Assembly: GCA_035498405.1 (NCBI GenBank)
Contig: DATKAE010000032.1
Location: forward strand, 43,793-107,792
Origin: DATBFU01 sp035498405
GTDB taxonomy: Bacteria > Acidobacteriota > Thermoanaerobaculia > UBA5066 > Gp7-AA6
Reading direction: 5' to 3'
Length of the DNA stretch: 64,000 nucleotides
Position 1 is the first letter of the stretch; each line of letters starts with the position of its first letter. The notes under the pieces were generated by a model that was given only the letters and a program-made list of their open reading frames with translations, did no database searches and was not told where the DNA came from. Made by a program: the position numbers and the translations under genes. Of this stretch, positions 49,644 to 58,669 are shown piece after piece.

Positions 49644-51821
49644 CTACGGAAGCACGAAACTCGCGGCGGCCATGTTACGCGCGATGTCCGTGACCCGAAT
49701 CAGCACGTAGGCCCCATGTGGGGCTCCCGCCACGCGAATCGAGTAGGTCTCCGTCGGTGAGTCGGAAAGGCCGTCCTCGGGCTCGACGCGGATCCACTCT
49801 TTCGCATCGATGCTGTACTCGGCCTGGAGAATCGGGGAGGCCGCGTCCGCAGCCTCGAAACGCAGCAAGGAACCGGACGCCGGAAGGCGGCGAATCACGG
49901 GCGGGGTGTTGTCGACGCGCACGGGCGAGGACTCCCGCGTCGCGCTCTTGGGGTCATCCGGGTTGGCGTCCGCGTCGGAAGCCGTCAGCTGAAACACGTA
50001 CTCTCCGTCGGGCAGCGAGGTCGTGTCGAAGGCGAAGTAAGTGTCCTTGATGTCCTTGCGCAGCAACACCCAGCGTGCCGAGTCCAACGGCCGCACGCGA
50101 AGCTCGTAGGTGAGGGGATCGCCGTCCCGGTCGCTCGCCTTCCAGACGAGCGTCCGATACCCCTTGCGCAGCAGCTTGCGCGGCGCCCCCTCCGCCTTGG
50201 ACTCCTCGAGGCCCGTGAAGATCCCCTTCTCGTCCGGAGCCTGCGTCTCGAAGACGTTGGAACTGCCGGAGGCGGCCCGCGCGAGCACCTCACTCGGCGC
50301 CATCGGGTTCAGGCTATCGATCTCGGGCGCGGCGTTGCGGTTGCGATAAGCGGCTTCGGTCCTGCGGATGACCGGAACCGCCTTGCCGTCGGATGTCATT
50401 CGAACCTTCCATTGAACGTAGCGGCCGGGCGGTGCGGCGACGCTGCCGGCCCGCCCCCCGGGCTGCCATGAGGACCAAGGGCTCCAAGTCGCGTCGGGCG
50501 TCTGGGACTCGCCGGAGCGAAACGCGAACTGGACACCCGTTCCGGCGGGAACATCCCCCTCGAAGCGGAACGCTCCAAACCGGCTCGTGCGGCCCGTGTC
50601 CTTGACCGGCGAAACGTATTCGCCCTCCCGTGGTCCCTCCGACAAGCGGTAGACGGCGCAAGAGGAATTGGTGGCGATCGCGTCGCCGGCCAGCGCCGTG
50701 ATCTGTTTCTCGTCCAGGGTTCGGTCGAGCGACCAGTATCCGTTTCCGATCCGGTACAGCTTCCCATTCGGACCGGTGGCGGCAAGAACATCCCCTCGAC
50801 CCCCCGCAGAGTCCAGCGCGAAGACGATCTCCTCAGTGCTCGACCAAACGGCGCGGGGCGGCTCGTCATTCGAGAAAACGATGACCTCTGACGAGTAGGC
50901 CCCCTTGCCCGAGGAGTGCGCCGGGGCCACGCGCGCCGAGGACACGCTGACGGACACCTCCGCCTTCTCCTTGCCCTCGTCGTCCTCGCGGCCCGGCGCG
51001 CGGGGCGGCTTTGCGGCCGGCAGCGCCACGGGAGCCGTGATGGGTTCGCCCGCACCGGCGGTGGCCTCCGCCGACACCGCAGCCGCCCAGATCCGGCCGT
51101 CGCCGCTCGAGGTGATCGAGGAGATTTCGCTCTTGGCCGAGTCGTAGACGGTCGACACGGTTCCGGACGGGTCGATCCGCAGGACCAGACCCGATCCGGC
51201 CGTGCCGGCCCAAATCCGTCCCTGGCCGTCTCGGAAGAGCGTCCGGACGTGGGGGTCCGAGGCAGCGTAGACCCTTTCCCCCTTGTGAGCAGAGGCGACC
51301 CGATGGATCTCTCCCGGCAGGCCCGTGGCGACGTAGAGCGTCGGGCCTGCGAACGTGAGCGCCCACGTGTACTTGGCGCCGGTCTCGTAATAGACCTCGG
51401 CCTTGCCGCCGACGACCCGATAGACCTTGCCGCCCGGCGTCCCCCCCGCGTACAGCGCCCCATCCGGACCGAGTGCGAGCGCCGTGATCTCCTTCTCGGG
51501 CAAAGTGGCGGCGGTCTCTGCTCGTCCCCCGGTCACGCGAAGGATCTTCCCGGCGTCGCCCGTGCCGAGATAGAGAGTTCCGCCGGCGTCCTCCGCTGCC
51601 GCGAAGATCGCGGCTTCGCCCACACCCGTCACCGGCAAGACACCGCGTGACAGAGCGAGCTCTCCATCGCCGCGAACCGACACGCCGCGCGCCTCACCGG
51701 CCGAGAAATCTTGGGCGGAATCCGATAACCAGATCCGCGTTTCCGAGGCGCTCAGGCGGGAGACGGCCAGGCAGAGAACGGCCGCGCCGAGGAGCGCTCT
51801 CCCCTGAGGGAAGCTCCTCAA
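49644..51821 (-). CDS. Exported beta-propeller protein with C-terminal Fn3/Ig-like domains
   Basis: A 725-residue protein with an N-terminal signal segment (ALLGAAVLCLAVSRLSA). Residues about 40-400 hold repeated propeller blades (LALGPDGALYAGGTPGGKVYRV, RTLFRDGQGRIWAGTAGSG, SSGDGRIWAAAVS), like SMP-30/NHL or two-component-regulator propellers. Residues from about 510 to the end are Fn3/Ig-like (WKASDRDGDPLTYELRVRP, PPVIRRLPASGSLLRFEAAD). The TTG start overlaps the stop of the S55-like gene. Probably a surface or periplasmic scaffold; substrate unknown. Confidence 0.75.
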   Translation of the reverse strand: MRSFPQGRALLGAAVLCLAVSRLSASETRIWLSDSAQDFSAGEARGVSVRGDGELALSRGVLPVTGVGEAAIFAAAEDAGGTLYLGTGDAGKILRVTGGRAETAATLPEKEITALALGPDGALYAGGTPGGKVYRVVGGKAEVYYETGAKYTWALTFAGPTLYVATGLPGEIHRVASAHKGERVYAASDPHVRTLFRDGQGRIWAGTAGSGLVLRIDPSGTVSTVYDSAKSEISSITSSGDGRIWAAAVSAEATAGAGEPITAPVALPAAKPPRAPGREDDEGKEKAEVSVSVSSARVAPAHSSGKGAYSSEVIVFSNDEPPRAVWSSTEEIVFALDSAGGRGDVLAATGPNGKLYRIGNGYWSLDRTLDEKQITALAGDAIATNSSCAVYRLSEGPREGEYVSPVKDTGRTSRFGAFRFEGDVPAGTGVQFAFRSGESQTPDATWSPWSSWQPGGRAGSVAAPPGRYVQWKVRMTSDGKAVPVIRRTEAAYRNRNAAPEIDSLNPMAPSEVLARAASGSSNVFETQAPDEKGIFTGLEESKAEGAPRKLLRKGYRTLVWKASDRDGDPLTYELRVRPLDSARWVLLRKDIKDTYFAFDTTSLPDGEYVFQLTASDADANPDDPKSATRESSPVRVDNTPPVIRRLPASGSLLRFEAADAASPILQAEYSIDAKEWIRVEPEDGLSDSPTETYSIRVAGAPHGAYVLIRVTDIARNMAAASFVLP

Positions 51822-53647
51822 AAGAGTCTCGGCAGGACGTCGAGTCGGAGGTGGACCGAACCGGTGACCGGTACGGACTGTTCGAGCGACTGCGACTCCA
51901 GGCGCACCGATGAAAGATCGGGCGCTCCGCTGCCTCCCGGACCTCGATCGAGCAGGACGGCGCCCACCGAGGGGGGCAGCGCCGTCAGGGTCTCTCCTCC
52001 GACCACCGCGCCCGGGGCTCGCCGGTCCGCGAGCAGATTGAGCGAGTTCGGCGGGCGAACGCGGGCTAAGAAATCGAGGACCTGCGACAAAGATCGAGGA
52101 TCGGGCGGATAGAGGGCGAGGTCATAGGCGGTGGCGGCGGCTCCGTCTCCGACAAAGACGTTTAAGGGACCGGGCGGCGTGTCCGGAGGCACTTGCACGA
52201 GCATCGACACGCGACGCGCGCTTCCTCGAAAATCGACCAGATCGACGTGGATGGGCACCGATTCGCCCGGCCGAACCTTCCCCTTGCCCGCCTCGACGTT
52301 CACCACGCGGGCGCTCTGGAGCCGATCGGAGTGCCGAATGTCCACGTCGAGGCCGGTGATCGTGAGATCCTGAAACTCGTTGGCCATCAGATAATTCGTT
52401 AGAAGCGCCAACGACGCCACGGCTTCCTCCCGTGCCGTGAGCCCCGTGAAGACGGTCTGCCAGGGGATGACGCGGTCAGGCGTTCGAATGGAAGACTTCC
52501 ACACGAGCGTCCGCTCTCCGGTGCGCTTCTCGATCGTCGTCAGCACGCTGTCGACCGCGATGGCCGCCAGGATCGGCGTCAACATCGAGTTGTGAACCAC
52601 CTGGAAGTGGAAGGTCTGCGTCGGAATGTCCTCGGAGGACAGGCGCACCTGCACCGGAACCATGGGCGCGCGGGCGCCGAAGGTGCCGAGGATGCCGGTC
52701 GACCGGTCCTGGGAGATCGAGCCCAGGGTCTGGCCTGTTGCCGCGAGCTTGAAGGAGCGGAAGACGGATGGCAAAACGGTCAGAACGTCGGCGTCGGCCA
52801 TCGGCATGTCGACGGGCCCCATCGAGAGAAACGGATGTCCGAAGGCCAGCACGCTCGAGCCCTCGACCCAGGTCACGGTTCCCGTCGCCGCGATGTCCAT
52901 GTCTCCCGACATCAGTACCGTCGCGATCGGAGAACCCGGCTGGAGCCTCGCTCGACCCTCTTCGCGGGACGCCGATGCGCCGGAAGGGACAGCGATCCAA
53001 CCCGCCGTGTCCGCGAACCGCGCACCGAGGGCGCTCGACAGCGGCCCGGCCGAAAACGAGATCGGAAGCGGCAAGGCGGTCATCGTTCCGCCGCCGGCGG
53101 GCCGGAAGGGCGAGAGAATCGCCTCGAGGCCGGGCCGGAAGCGACCCTCCCGGAACGCCGAGATCAGCGCCTCTGTCGACACCGCCGAACCGGCGATCGG
53201 CACCGGAGGCGCCGCCGGCGCCTTGCGAATGTCCAACATGCTCTGAATCGGCGTGATCCCGCAGATCGGATCCTTGGCGAAGGGCCAACCGTAGGCCAGC
53301 GCGCCCACGAGCTTCCCGTCGACATAGATCGGGCTGCCACTCATGCCGGCGATGATCCCCGAACGCTCGAGACCGGCCCCGGACACGCGCCCCAGGATCA
53401 TGTCTTGGCCCGGCGCAAATCGCTTCAAGGTGCCGATGATCTCGACGTCGAAACGCTGAACGCCTTTGCCGTCGCCGAAATCCGTCAGGCCATATCCCTT
53501 CATCCCCGAAACGACGCGGTCGGCCGGCAAGATCGCGGAAGGCTGAGCCAAAGCAGCGCCACCGGCCGCGGCGAGTGCCAGGACGAAGCCGACGACAGTG
53601 GCGCGTCGCGTCACGCGATGGAAAACGCGCCGAATCGGAGCCGCCAT
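51818..53647 (-). CDS. SpoIVB/S55-like envelope protein
   Basis: A 609-residue protein with a signal peptide (FVLALAAAGGAALAQ, cleavage near 34-35). The S55 nucleophile motif is GMSGSPIY with Ser105 as the likely catalytic serine. SpoIVB has a catalytic His in a GHG-like motif before it; the equivalent place here reads GMKGYGLTDF, with Tyr. A GHPF motif occurs only later, at residues 270-273. The enzyme may therefore be inactive or use a different His. The C-terminal half is beta-rich and of unknown fold. No sporulation genes are nearby. It is transcribed with the propeller gene (TTGA overlap) and divergently from tolQ, 18 bases apart. Confidence 0.75.
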   Translation of the reverse strand: MAAPIRRVFHRVTRRATVVGFVLALAAAGGAALAQPSAILPADRVVSGMKGYGLTDFGDGKGVQRFDVEIIGTLKRFAPGQDMILGRVSGAGLERSGIIAGMSGSPIYVDGKLVGALAYGWPFAKDPICGITPIQSMLDIRKAPAAPPVPIAGSAVSTEALISAFREGRFRPGLEAILSPFRPAGGGTMTALPLPISFSAGPLSSALGARFADTAGWIAVPSGASASREEGRARLQPGSPIATVLMSGDMDIAATGTVTWVEGSSVLAFGHPFLSMGPVDMPMADADVLTVLPSVFRSFKLAATGQTLGSISQDRSTGILGTFGARAPMVPVQVRLSSEDIPTQTFHFQVVHNSMLTPILAAIAVDSVLTTIEKRTGERTLVWKSSIRTPDRVIPWQTVFTGLTAREEAVASLALLTNYLMANEFQDLTITGLDVDIRHSDRLQSARVVNVEAGKGKVRPGESVPIHVDLVDFRGSARRVSMLVQVPPDTPPGPLNVFVGDGAAATAYDLALYPPDPRSLSQVLDFLARVRPPNSLNLLADRRAPGAVVGGETLTALPPSVGAVLLDRGPGGSGAPDLSSVRLESQSLEQSVPVTGSVHLRLDVLPRLF

Positions 53648-53665
53648 TCCCTTTGAATCTCTCCA

Positions 53666-54430
53666 ATGCGTATGTTACGGTCCTTTGGGATGGTCGCGGC
53701 ACTTTTTCAGCCGATCTCCAGCGAAAACCTTCCTGGCGGCGGTTCCCTTTGGGCCTTCTTTCGGGAAACCGGGCCAACGGCCAAGGTGGTCCTGGGCATT
53801 CTCTTTCTGTTCTCCCTGATCTCCTGGATCATCATTTTCGCCAAATACCTGCGCCTGCGCCGCGTGGCGAACCAGTCGGAGAAATTCGTCACTTACTTCC
53901 GAAAGTCCAAGCGATTCTCGGAGGTCAACGGGATCGCGAGCCAGCTCCCGGACACTCCCTTGACGACCCTGTTCCGGGCGGGCTACGCGGAGCTGGATGC
54001 ACAGGTGAAAGCCAACCGGCCGGAGGATCCCGCCGTGACCGCGAGCGGAGCCGGCAAACTGCTGATCAAGAACATCTCGGGAGTGGAACGGGCGTTGGAG
54101 CGGGCGATCACGGCCGAGGTGTCGCGGCTGACCCGGTACATGACGTTCCTGGCCACGACCGCCTCCGCCTGCCCGTTCATCGGTCTCTTCGGGACCGTCT
54201 GGGGAATCATGCAATCCTTCCGCGCGATCGGGAACACGGGCTCCACCTCGATCGTGGCCGTGGCGCCCGGGATCTCCGAGGCGCTCATCAATACCGCGGC
54301 CGGCCTGGCGGCTGCGATTCCGGCGCTGATCTTCTACAACTACTTCATGGGCCAGGTCCGCATGCAACGGGCAGGAATGGAGGATTTCGCGCTGGAGTTC
54401 ATCAACCTGGCAGAGAGAAATTTCACGTAG
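53666..54430 (+). CDS. tolQ: TolQ/ExbB-type proton channel protein
   Basis: A 254-residue MotA/TolQ/ExbB protein. The first TM helix is near residues 40-60 (VVLGILFLFSLISWIIIF). The two later helices contain PFIGLFGTVWGIMQSF and INTAAGLAAAIPALIFYNY, the proton-channel signatures. It energises Tol-Pal with TolR. ATG 53666 is the outermost start; ATG 53690 (13 bases after TATGTT) would leave more room for divergent promoters. First gene of the tol-pal cluster. Confidence 0.9.
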   Translation: MRMLRSFGMVAALFQPISSENLPGGGSLWAFFRETGPTAKVVLGILFLFSLISWIIIFAKYLRLRRVANQSEKFVTYFRKSKRFSEVNGIASQLPDTPLTTLFRAGYAELDAQVKANRPEDPAVTASGAGKLLIKNISGVERALERAITAEVSRLTRYMTFLATTASACPFIGLFGTVWGIMQSFRAIGNTGSTSIVAVAPGISEALINTAAGLAAAIPALIFYNYFMGQVRMQRAGMEDFALEFINLAERNFT

Positions 54431-54512
54431 CCGTGGCCGACTCTTCGGACGTGCGTTGCTCTGAGAGCATCCTGATCGCCGCGCTTGACCGAGTCGCTGC
54501 GACCCGCGACTA

Positions 54513-54941
54513 ATGGCGCTCCAACGGCAATCGGGCGATCCCTACGACCATCTGGCGGACATCAACGTGACGCCGCTGGTCGACGTCATGCTCGTGCTGT
54601 TGATCATCTTCATGGTCACGGCGCCGATGCTCCACCAGGGCGTCTCGGTCGCGCTGCCGCGCACGGCGACGACCAACCTGCCCACCTCGATCGAGGACCC
54701 GGTCATCCTGTCCATCACGCGCGAGGGCGCCTACTACATCAACGAGACGCCGGTGGCGCGGGGACTTCTGCGGGAGCGGCTTCGGGCCTTCCTGAAGACG
54801 AGGAAGGACCGCACCGTCTTTCTCAAGGCGGACCGGGCGCTCTCCTACGGAACGGTCGTCGAGACGATCGACATCTTGAACCGCATGGGAATCGAGAACC
54901 TCGGGATGATCACAGACACCGGCGCGAAGAAGGGCAATTGA
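54513..54941 (+). CDS. tolR: TolR/ExbD-type protein
   Basis: A 142-residue protein. The single TM helix holds the proton-translocating Asp in INVTPLVDVMLVLLIIFMV (Asp in PLVDVMLV). The periplasmic domain has VFLKADRALSYGTVVETIDILNRMG, a TolR/ExbD signature. It lies 82 bases after tolQ; that gap holds no other gene. Confidence 0.92.
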   Translation: MALQRQSGDPYDHLADINVTPLVDVMLVLLIIFMVTAPMLHQGVSVALPRTATTNLPTSIEDPVILSITREGAYYINETPVARGLLRERLRAFLKTRKDRTVFLKADRALSYGTVVETIDILNRMGIENLGMITDTGAKKGN

Positions 54942-54971
54942 GGCCTCCGAGCTCGGACTGACCGCCACGTC

Positions 54972-55715
54972 ATGGACGCCGTCGGAGACATCCTCGCGGA
55001 AAAAGAGGAGCAGGCTTTCCCGTGGGCCGCCGGGGCGTTGCTGGCGGCGATGCTCCACTTGGGTATCGCGGCCGCGTTTCTGGCATCGTCCCTCGCAACG
55101 CCGCAGCGACTCGCGCCACCCCGCGCCGTGGCCGTGCGGATCCTCCAAGCCGGGTCCCTGCGGGGGCAGACGGCCAAGGCGGCCGCGCCGGAGCCTGCCA
55201 AACCGAAGATCGAAAAGCCTCCGGAAGAGGCACCGCCTCCCCCCTCCCAAAAAGCCGTATTGCTGCCGGCCAAGGAAGAGAAGAAGAAGAAGCCGACACC
55301 CGCTCCCCCTGCCCGCGCGACCGCGCCCCACGGCCCGGAGGTCTCGCTCCCGAGCTCCGGCGAGGGACAGGGGACGGGTCCGGGAGTCACCGCGGCCGGC
55401 GCGGGAGGCACAGCCGGCATCGGGGGCGCGCAGTTCGACCAGCCGAACTTCAAGTACGACTATTACATCCAGGCGATCGTAATCGCTCTTTCCACGAACT
55501 GGTTCAAGCCCCCCGGCGCGACAAATCCGATTCCACCGAGGGTTCATTTCCGAATCAATCGCGACGGAACTCCCGTCGACGCCGAGATCATTCGGTCGAG
55601 CGGGCTGCCGTTCGTCGACCGAGCCGCCCTCCGAGCCGTGGTGGCCTCCACCTTCCCGCCCCTGCCTGCCGATTGGGCCGGGCCGTATGTCGGCCTGACC
55701 GTCACATTCGAATGA
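54972..55715 (+). CDS. TolA/TonB-like periplasm-spanning protein
   Basis: A 247-residue protein. An N-terminal TM helix (residues about 18-40, AAGALLAAMLHLGIAAAFLA) is followed by a Pro/Lys/Glu-rich linker (PAKPKIEKPPEEAPPPP, KEEKKKKPTPAPP), and a C-terminal TonB-like domain (IALSTNWFKPPGATN, VHFRINRDGTPVDAEIIRSSGLPFVDRAAL). Between tolR and tolB it takes the TolA position, although the C-terminal fold is of the TonB type used as TolA in many phyla. Confidence 0.88.
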   Translation: MDAVGDILAEKEEQAFPWAAGALLAAMLHLGIAAAFLASSLATPQRLAPPRAVAVRILQAGSLRGQTAKAAAPEPAKPKIEKPPEEAPPPPSQKAVLLPAKEEKKKKPTPAPPARATAPHGPEVSLPSSGEGQGTGPGVTAAGAGGTAGIGGAQFDQPNFKYDYYIQAIVIALSTNWFKPPGATNPIPPRVHFRINRDGTPVDAEIIRSSGLPFVDRAALRAVVASTFPPLPADWAGPYVGLTVTFE

Positions 55716-55737
55716 CCTTGCTGCCGGAGGAGGTTCG

Positions 55738-57054
55738 ATGAAGCTTGTCCCGTCTCTCCTGTTGGGCCTCTGCGCCTTCGCCGCCATTGCCCCCGCTGCG
55801 GCGCAGACGCGGCAGCCCACGCCGCCCGCGCCGCCGCAGGAGATCGAGATCACGATCCGCAAGGAGGGAGTGCGCCGCCTCGCGTTGGCGGTCCCGGAGC
55901 TCTATCCCACCGGGACGACGGCGCTGACCTCCACGGTTGTCGGCCCGTTTACCGCCACCCTGCGTTCGGACATCGAGTACTCCGAAGTGTTCGTCCTGGC
56001 GGATCCCGCGCTCTACCCTGCCGGGCAGCGCGATGCCGCGGCGCCGGATGTCGCCGAGCGCTGGCTTGCGGGAGGCGCCGAGATTCTCGTCGACACGCGG
56101 GCGGAGGTCTCGGGAGATCGCGTGACGATCGAGGGAAGGGCCTGGGACCTGAAATCCCGAAAAATGATCCTGGGCCGGCGCTACTCGGGAGGAGCTTCCT
56201 ACGTCTCCCGTATCGCCCACACGCTCGCCAACGACCTGATCAAGTACTTCACCGGCAAGGAGGGGCTGTATCTCTCGACGATCGTCTTTGTTTCCGACCG
56301 GGACGGCAACAAGGAAATCTATGCCATGGATTTCGACGGAAGGGGCGTCCGGCAGTTGACCGCCCACAAGTCTCTGTCGATCAATCCGAACGGCCGAGGT
56401 GGCCGGATCGTCTACACGTCCTACGTCCACCTTTTCCCGGAGCTTTACTCGATGAACGTCGACGGCAGCGACAAGAGGCAAATCCCGACGGGGGTGGGGC
56501 TCAACGCCTCGCCAGCGATTTCGCCCGACGGAACCCAGATCGCCTTTGCCGGCTCACAGAACGGCAATTCCGACATCTACTTGATCGGCGCCAATGGCGG
56601 CAACCTCCGTCGCTTGACCACGACTCGCTCCCTGGAAGCGGCGCCCGATTGGTCGCCGACCGGCCGCCAGATTCTCTACACGTCCGACCAGACCGGACTG
56701 CCTCAGATCTGGCTCATGGAGGCCGAGGGAACGAGCCCGCATCAGTTCACGTTTGCTGGAAACTGGAACGACGAGGGAGCCTGGTCCCCCGACGGAGCCC
56801 GGATCGCGTTCGCCTGTCGAAACGAAGGGGACTTCAACATCTGTGTGATGGACGTGTCGACCGGACGCACCGTGCAGCTGACGGCGGAAGGATCCAATTC
56901 GCACCCCGCCTGGTCTCCCGACGGGCAGAAGATCGCGTACGAATCGAAGCGCAGCGGAAGGACGCAGATCTACACGATGGATGCGGCCGACGGGAAAAAC
57001 AAGCGGCTGCTCACGGATGCCGGCAACAACGTTCAGCCGGTGTGGGTGCCGTGA
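55738..57054 (+). CDS. tolB: Tol-Pal system protein TolB
   Basis: A 438-residue exported protein. The signal peptide ends near residue 22 (APAAAQ). A mixed alpha/beta N-terminal domain is followed by a six-bladed propeller of PD40 repeats with the DG-x-x-I-x-F-x-S/C-x-R consensus (SPDGTQIAFAGSQNGNSDIYLIGANG, APDWSPTGRQILYTSD, PAWSPDGQKIAYESKR). It links TolA and Pal in outer-membrane constriction. A GGAGGAGG Shine-Dalgarno precedes the ATG. Confidence 0.95.
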   Translation: MKLVPSLLLGLCAFAAIAPAAAQTRQPTPPAPPQEIEITIRKEGVRRLALAVPELYPTGTTALTSTVVGPFTATLRSDIEYSEVFVLADPALYPAGQRDAAAPDVAERWLAGGAEILVDTRAEVSGDRVTIEGRAWDLKSRKMILGRRYSGGASYVSRIAHTLANDLIKYFTGKEGLYLSTIVFVSDRDGNKEIYAMDFDGRGVRQLTAHKSLSINPNGRGGRIVYTSYVHLFPELYSMNVDGSDKRQIPTGVGLNASPAISPDGTQIAFAGSQNGNSDIYLIGANGGNLRRLTTTRSLEAAPDWSPTGRQILYTSDQTGLPQIWLMEAEGTSPHQFTFAGNWNDEGAWSPDGARIAFACRNEGDFNICVMDVSTGRTVQLTAEGSNSHPAWSPDGQKIAYESKRSGRTQIYTMDAADGKNKRLLTDAGNNVQPVWVP

Positions 57055-57093
57055 TCCGACGCGCGATCGCACGCGACCGTTCGGCGCATCTGC

Positions 57094-57099
57094 TATATT
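57094..57099 (+). promoter_or_regulatory. Possible -10 element before pal
   Basis: TATATT in the 114-base gap between tolB and pal. It may give pal and cpoB extra transcription independent of the upstream tol genes. Confidence 0.35.
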
Positions 57100-57109
57100 T
57101 GCACTCTTC

Positions 57110-57131
57110 GCGCGGCGCGTCGCGCCCGCGC
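57110..57131 (+). promoter_or_regulatory. GC-rich hairpin in the pal leader
   Basis: GCGCGGCGCG-T-CGCGC-C-CGCGC, an almost perfect inverted repeat with one extra C, just downstream of the TATATT element. It could stabilise the 5-prime end or attenuate. No U-run follows, so it is not a typical terminator. Confidence 0.3.
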
Positions 57132-57168
57132 AACAAAAGGCGTTACGCATAGGACAAGGAGAGAGGTA

Positions 57169-57729
57169 ATGAAGAGGAGACTTGGGACGCTCTTTCCCCT
57201 GCTCATCGTGGCCGTAGGCACGCTCTGGTTGGCCTCGGCCTGTAAGAAGAAGCCGCCGACGACCGTCCCGGAAAAGAAGCCCACCGAGGCGCCGGCGCCG
57301 GCGCCCCGTGAAGTCGCGCCTCCGGTCACTTCCGCGCCGATCGATGAGTCACAGAGGGTTCTCTCCCAATCGATTCAAGAGCTCAACCAGCGCGGTTACC
57401 TGCAGGACGCCTACTTCGACTATGACAAGTACGACCTGCGCGAAGATGCACGCGCCGCCCTGGCGACCGATGCCGAGTGGCTCAAGAAGTACCCGACCAT
57501 TCAGGTCCTGATCGAGGGCCATTGCGACGAGCGCGGAACCACCGAGTACAACCTGGCCTTGGGCGAGCGCCGAGCCGGCGCCGCGAAGGATTACCTGGTT
57601 TCGCTCGGAATCGACGGCGGCCGACTCAAGATCGTTTCCTACGGAAAGGAACGTCCGGTCTGCACGGAATCCAACGAGACCTGCTGGCAGAAGAACCGCC
57701 GCGCTCACCCCGTGATCACGGCCAAGTAA
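57169..57729 (+). CDS. pal: Peptidoglycan-associated lipoprotein
   Basis: A 186-residue outer-membrane lipoprotein. The lipobox LASAC sets the mature Cys at 25. A Pro-rich linker precedes an OmpA-like domain (from about residue 82): YFDYDKYDLREDARAAL, VLIEGHCDERGTTEYNLALGERRA and SYGKERP, with the diaminopimelate-binding Asp and Arg in the expected places. Strong AAGGAGAG Shine-Dalgarno. Confidence 0.96.
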   Translation: MKRRLGTLFPLLIVAVGTLWLASACKKKPPTTVPEKKPTEAPAPAPREVAPPVTSAPIDESQRVLSQSIQELNQRGYLQDAYFDYDKYDLREDARAALATDAEWLKKYPTIQVLIEGHCDERGTTEYNLALGERRAGAAKDYLVSLGIDGGRLKIVSYGKERPVCTESNETCWQKNRRAHPVITAK

Positions 57730-57730
57730 C

Positions 57731-58564
57731 GTGGCGAGACCCGGTACCCGGAGCCTGATGGCCCTCGCGTTGGGCTCGCTCCTGCTCGGCGGGGCGTGTG
57801 TGTCCTCGAACGACATCGAGGGCCTGCACCGGCAGATGAATGACATCGAAAAGGAGATCCAGGCGCTCGAGAGAAAGTCCTCGAGCAAGGAAGAGGTTTC
57901 CAAGCTCAACTCGAGCGTTTCCCAGCAGACCCAGCAGCTGCTCAAGTCCAACGCGGACATGGGGGTCAAGCTCGGGGAACTCACGACCAAAATGGAGCAA
58001 CTCGAAGCCAAGCTCGAGGACACCAACCGCCGGCTTTCGCAGCTGTCCCAGCAGATCGCGGAGACCCAAGGCGACCTCGCCCGAATGCGAACGGTGTCGG
58101 GGGGGGCGCCGCCTCCCGGAGGGTCGAGTACCTCTTCGGTGGATACGGCCGTCGTCTCGTCGTCGGCGGCTGGCGGCCCGTCCCCCGCGGAGCTGTATGA
58201 CACTGCTTCCGCCGACTACTCCAAGGGGCGCTACGCCCTGGCGATCCAGGGCTTCGAGGACTACCTGCGCCTCTACCCCAGCACGGACCTGTCCGACAAC
58301 GCGCAGTACTGGATCGGCGAGTGCCACTACGCACAGAAAAAGTTCTCAGAAGCCGTCGCGGACTTCGACAAGTTATTGAAGCAGTGGCCCAAGAGCGACA
58401 AGGCCGCCGCGGCCCTCCTCAAGAAGGGCTACGCGTTGCTCGAGCTCGGCCAGAAGGCCGAGGCCGTCGTCCAGCTGCAGTACGTGGTACACGAGTATCC
58501 CTCCTCGGACGAAGCGCGGCTGGCGAAGGCGCGATTGGGTTCGCTCGGGGTCGACGTGCGCTAG
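57731..58564 (+). CDS. cpoB: Cell division coordinator CpoB / YbgF-like protein
   Basis: A 277-residue exported protein, GTG start one base after the pal stop. The N-terminus has a signal-like segment ending LLGGAC (possible lipoprotein Cys). Residues about 25-120 form a coiled coil (IEKEIQALERKSSSKEEVSKL). The C-terminal region (from about 155) has TPR-like repeats AQYWIGECHYAQKKFSEA and AALLKKGYALLELGQKAEA, the YbgF layout. It coordinates Tol with peptidoglycan synthesis in E. coli. Confidence 0.9.
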   Translation: MARPGTRSLMALALGSLLLGGACVSSNDIEGLHRQMNDIEKEIQALERKSSSKEEVSKLNSSVSQQTQQLLKSNADMGVKLGELTTKMEQLEAKLEDTNRRLSQLSQQIAETQGDLARMRTVSGGAPPPGGSSTSSVDTAVVSSSAAGGPSPAELYDTASADYSKGRYALAIQGFEDYLRLYPSTDLSDNAQYWIGECHYAQKKFSEAVADFDKLLKQWPKSDKAAAALLKKGYALLELGQKAEAVVQLQYVVHEYPSSDEARLAKARLGSLGVDVR

Positions 58565-58669
58565 AGACCCAAAGGCGTCGGGAATCAGACACCGAGCGAG
58601 CATGAGGCCGAGGCCTCTGGGGTATGGTGTCCCAGGGATCGGTCGTGAGAAGAGCGGGAGGCTCAACAA

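Noticed and set aside
51818..53647. Sporulation protease SpoIVB
   Set aside because: No other sporulation genes, diderm envelope genes all around, and the catalytic His segment is not conserved.
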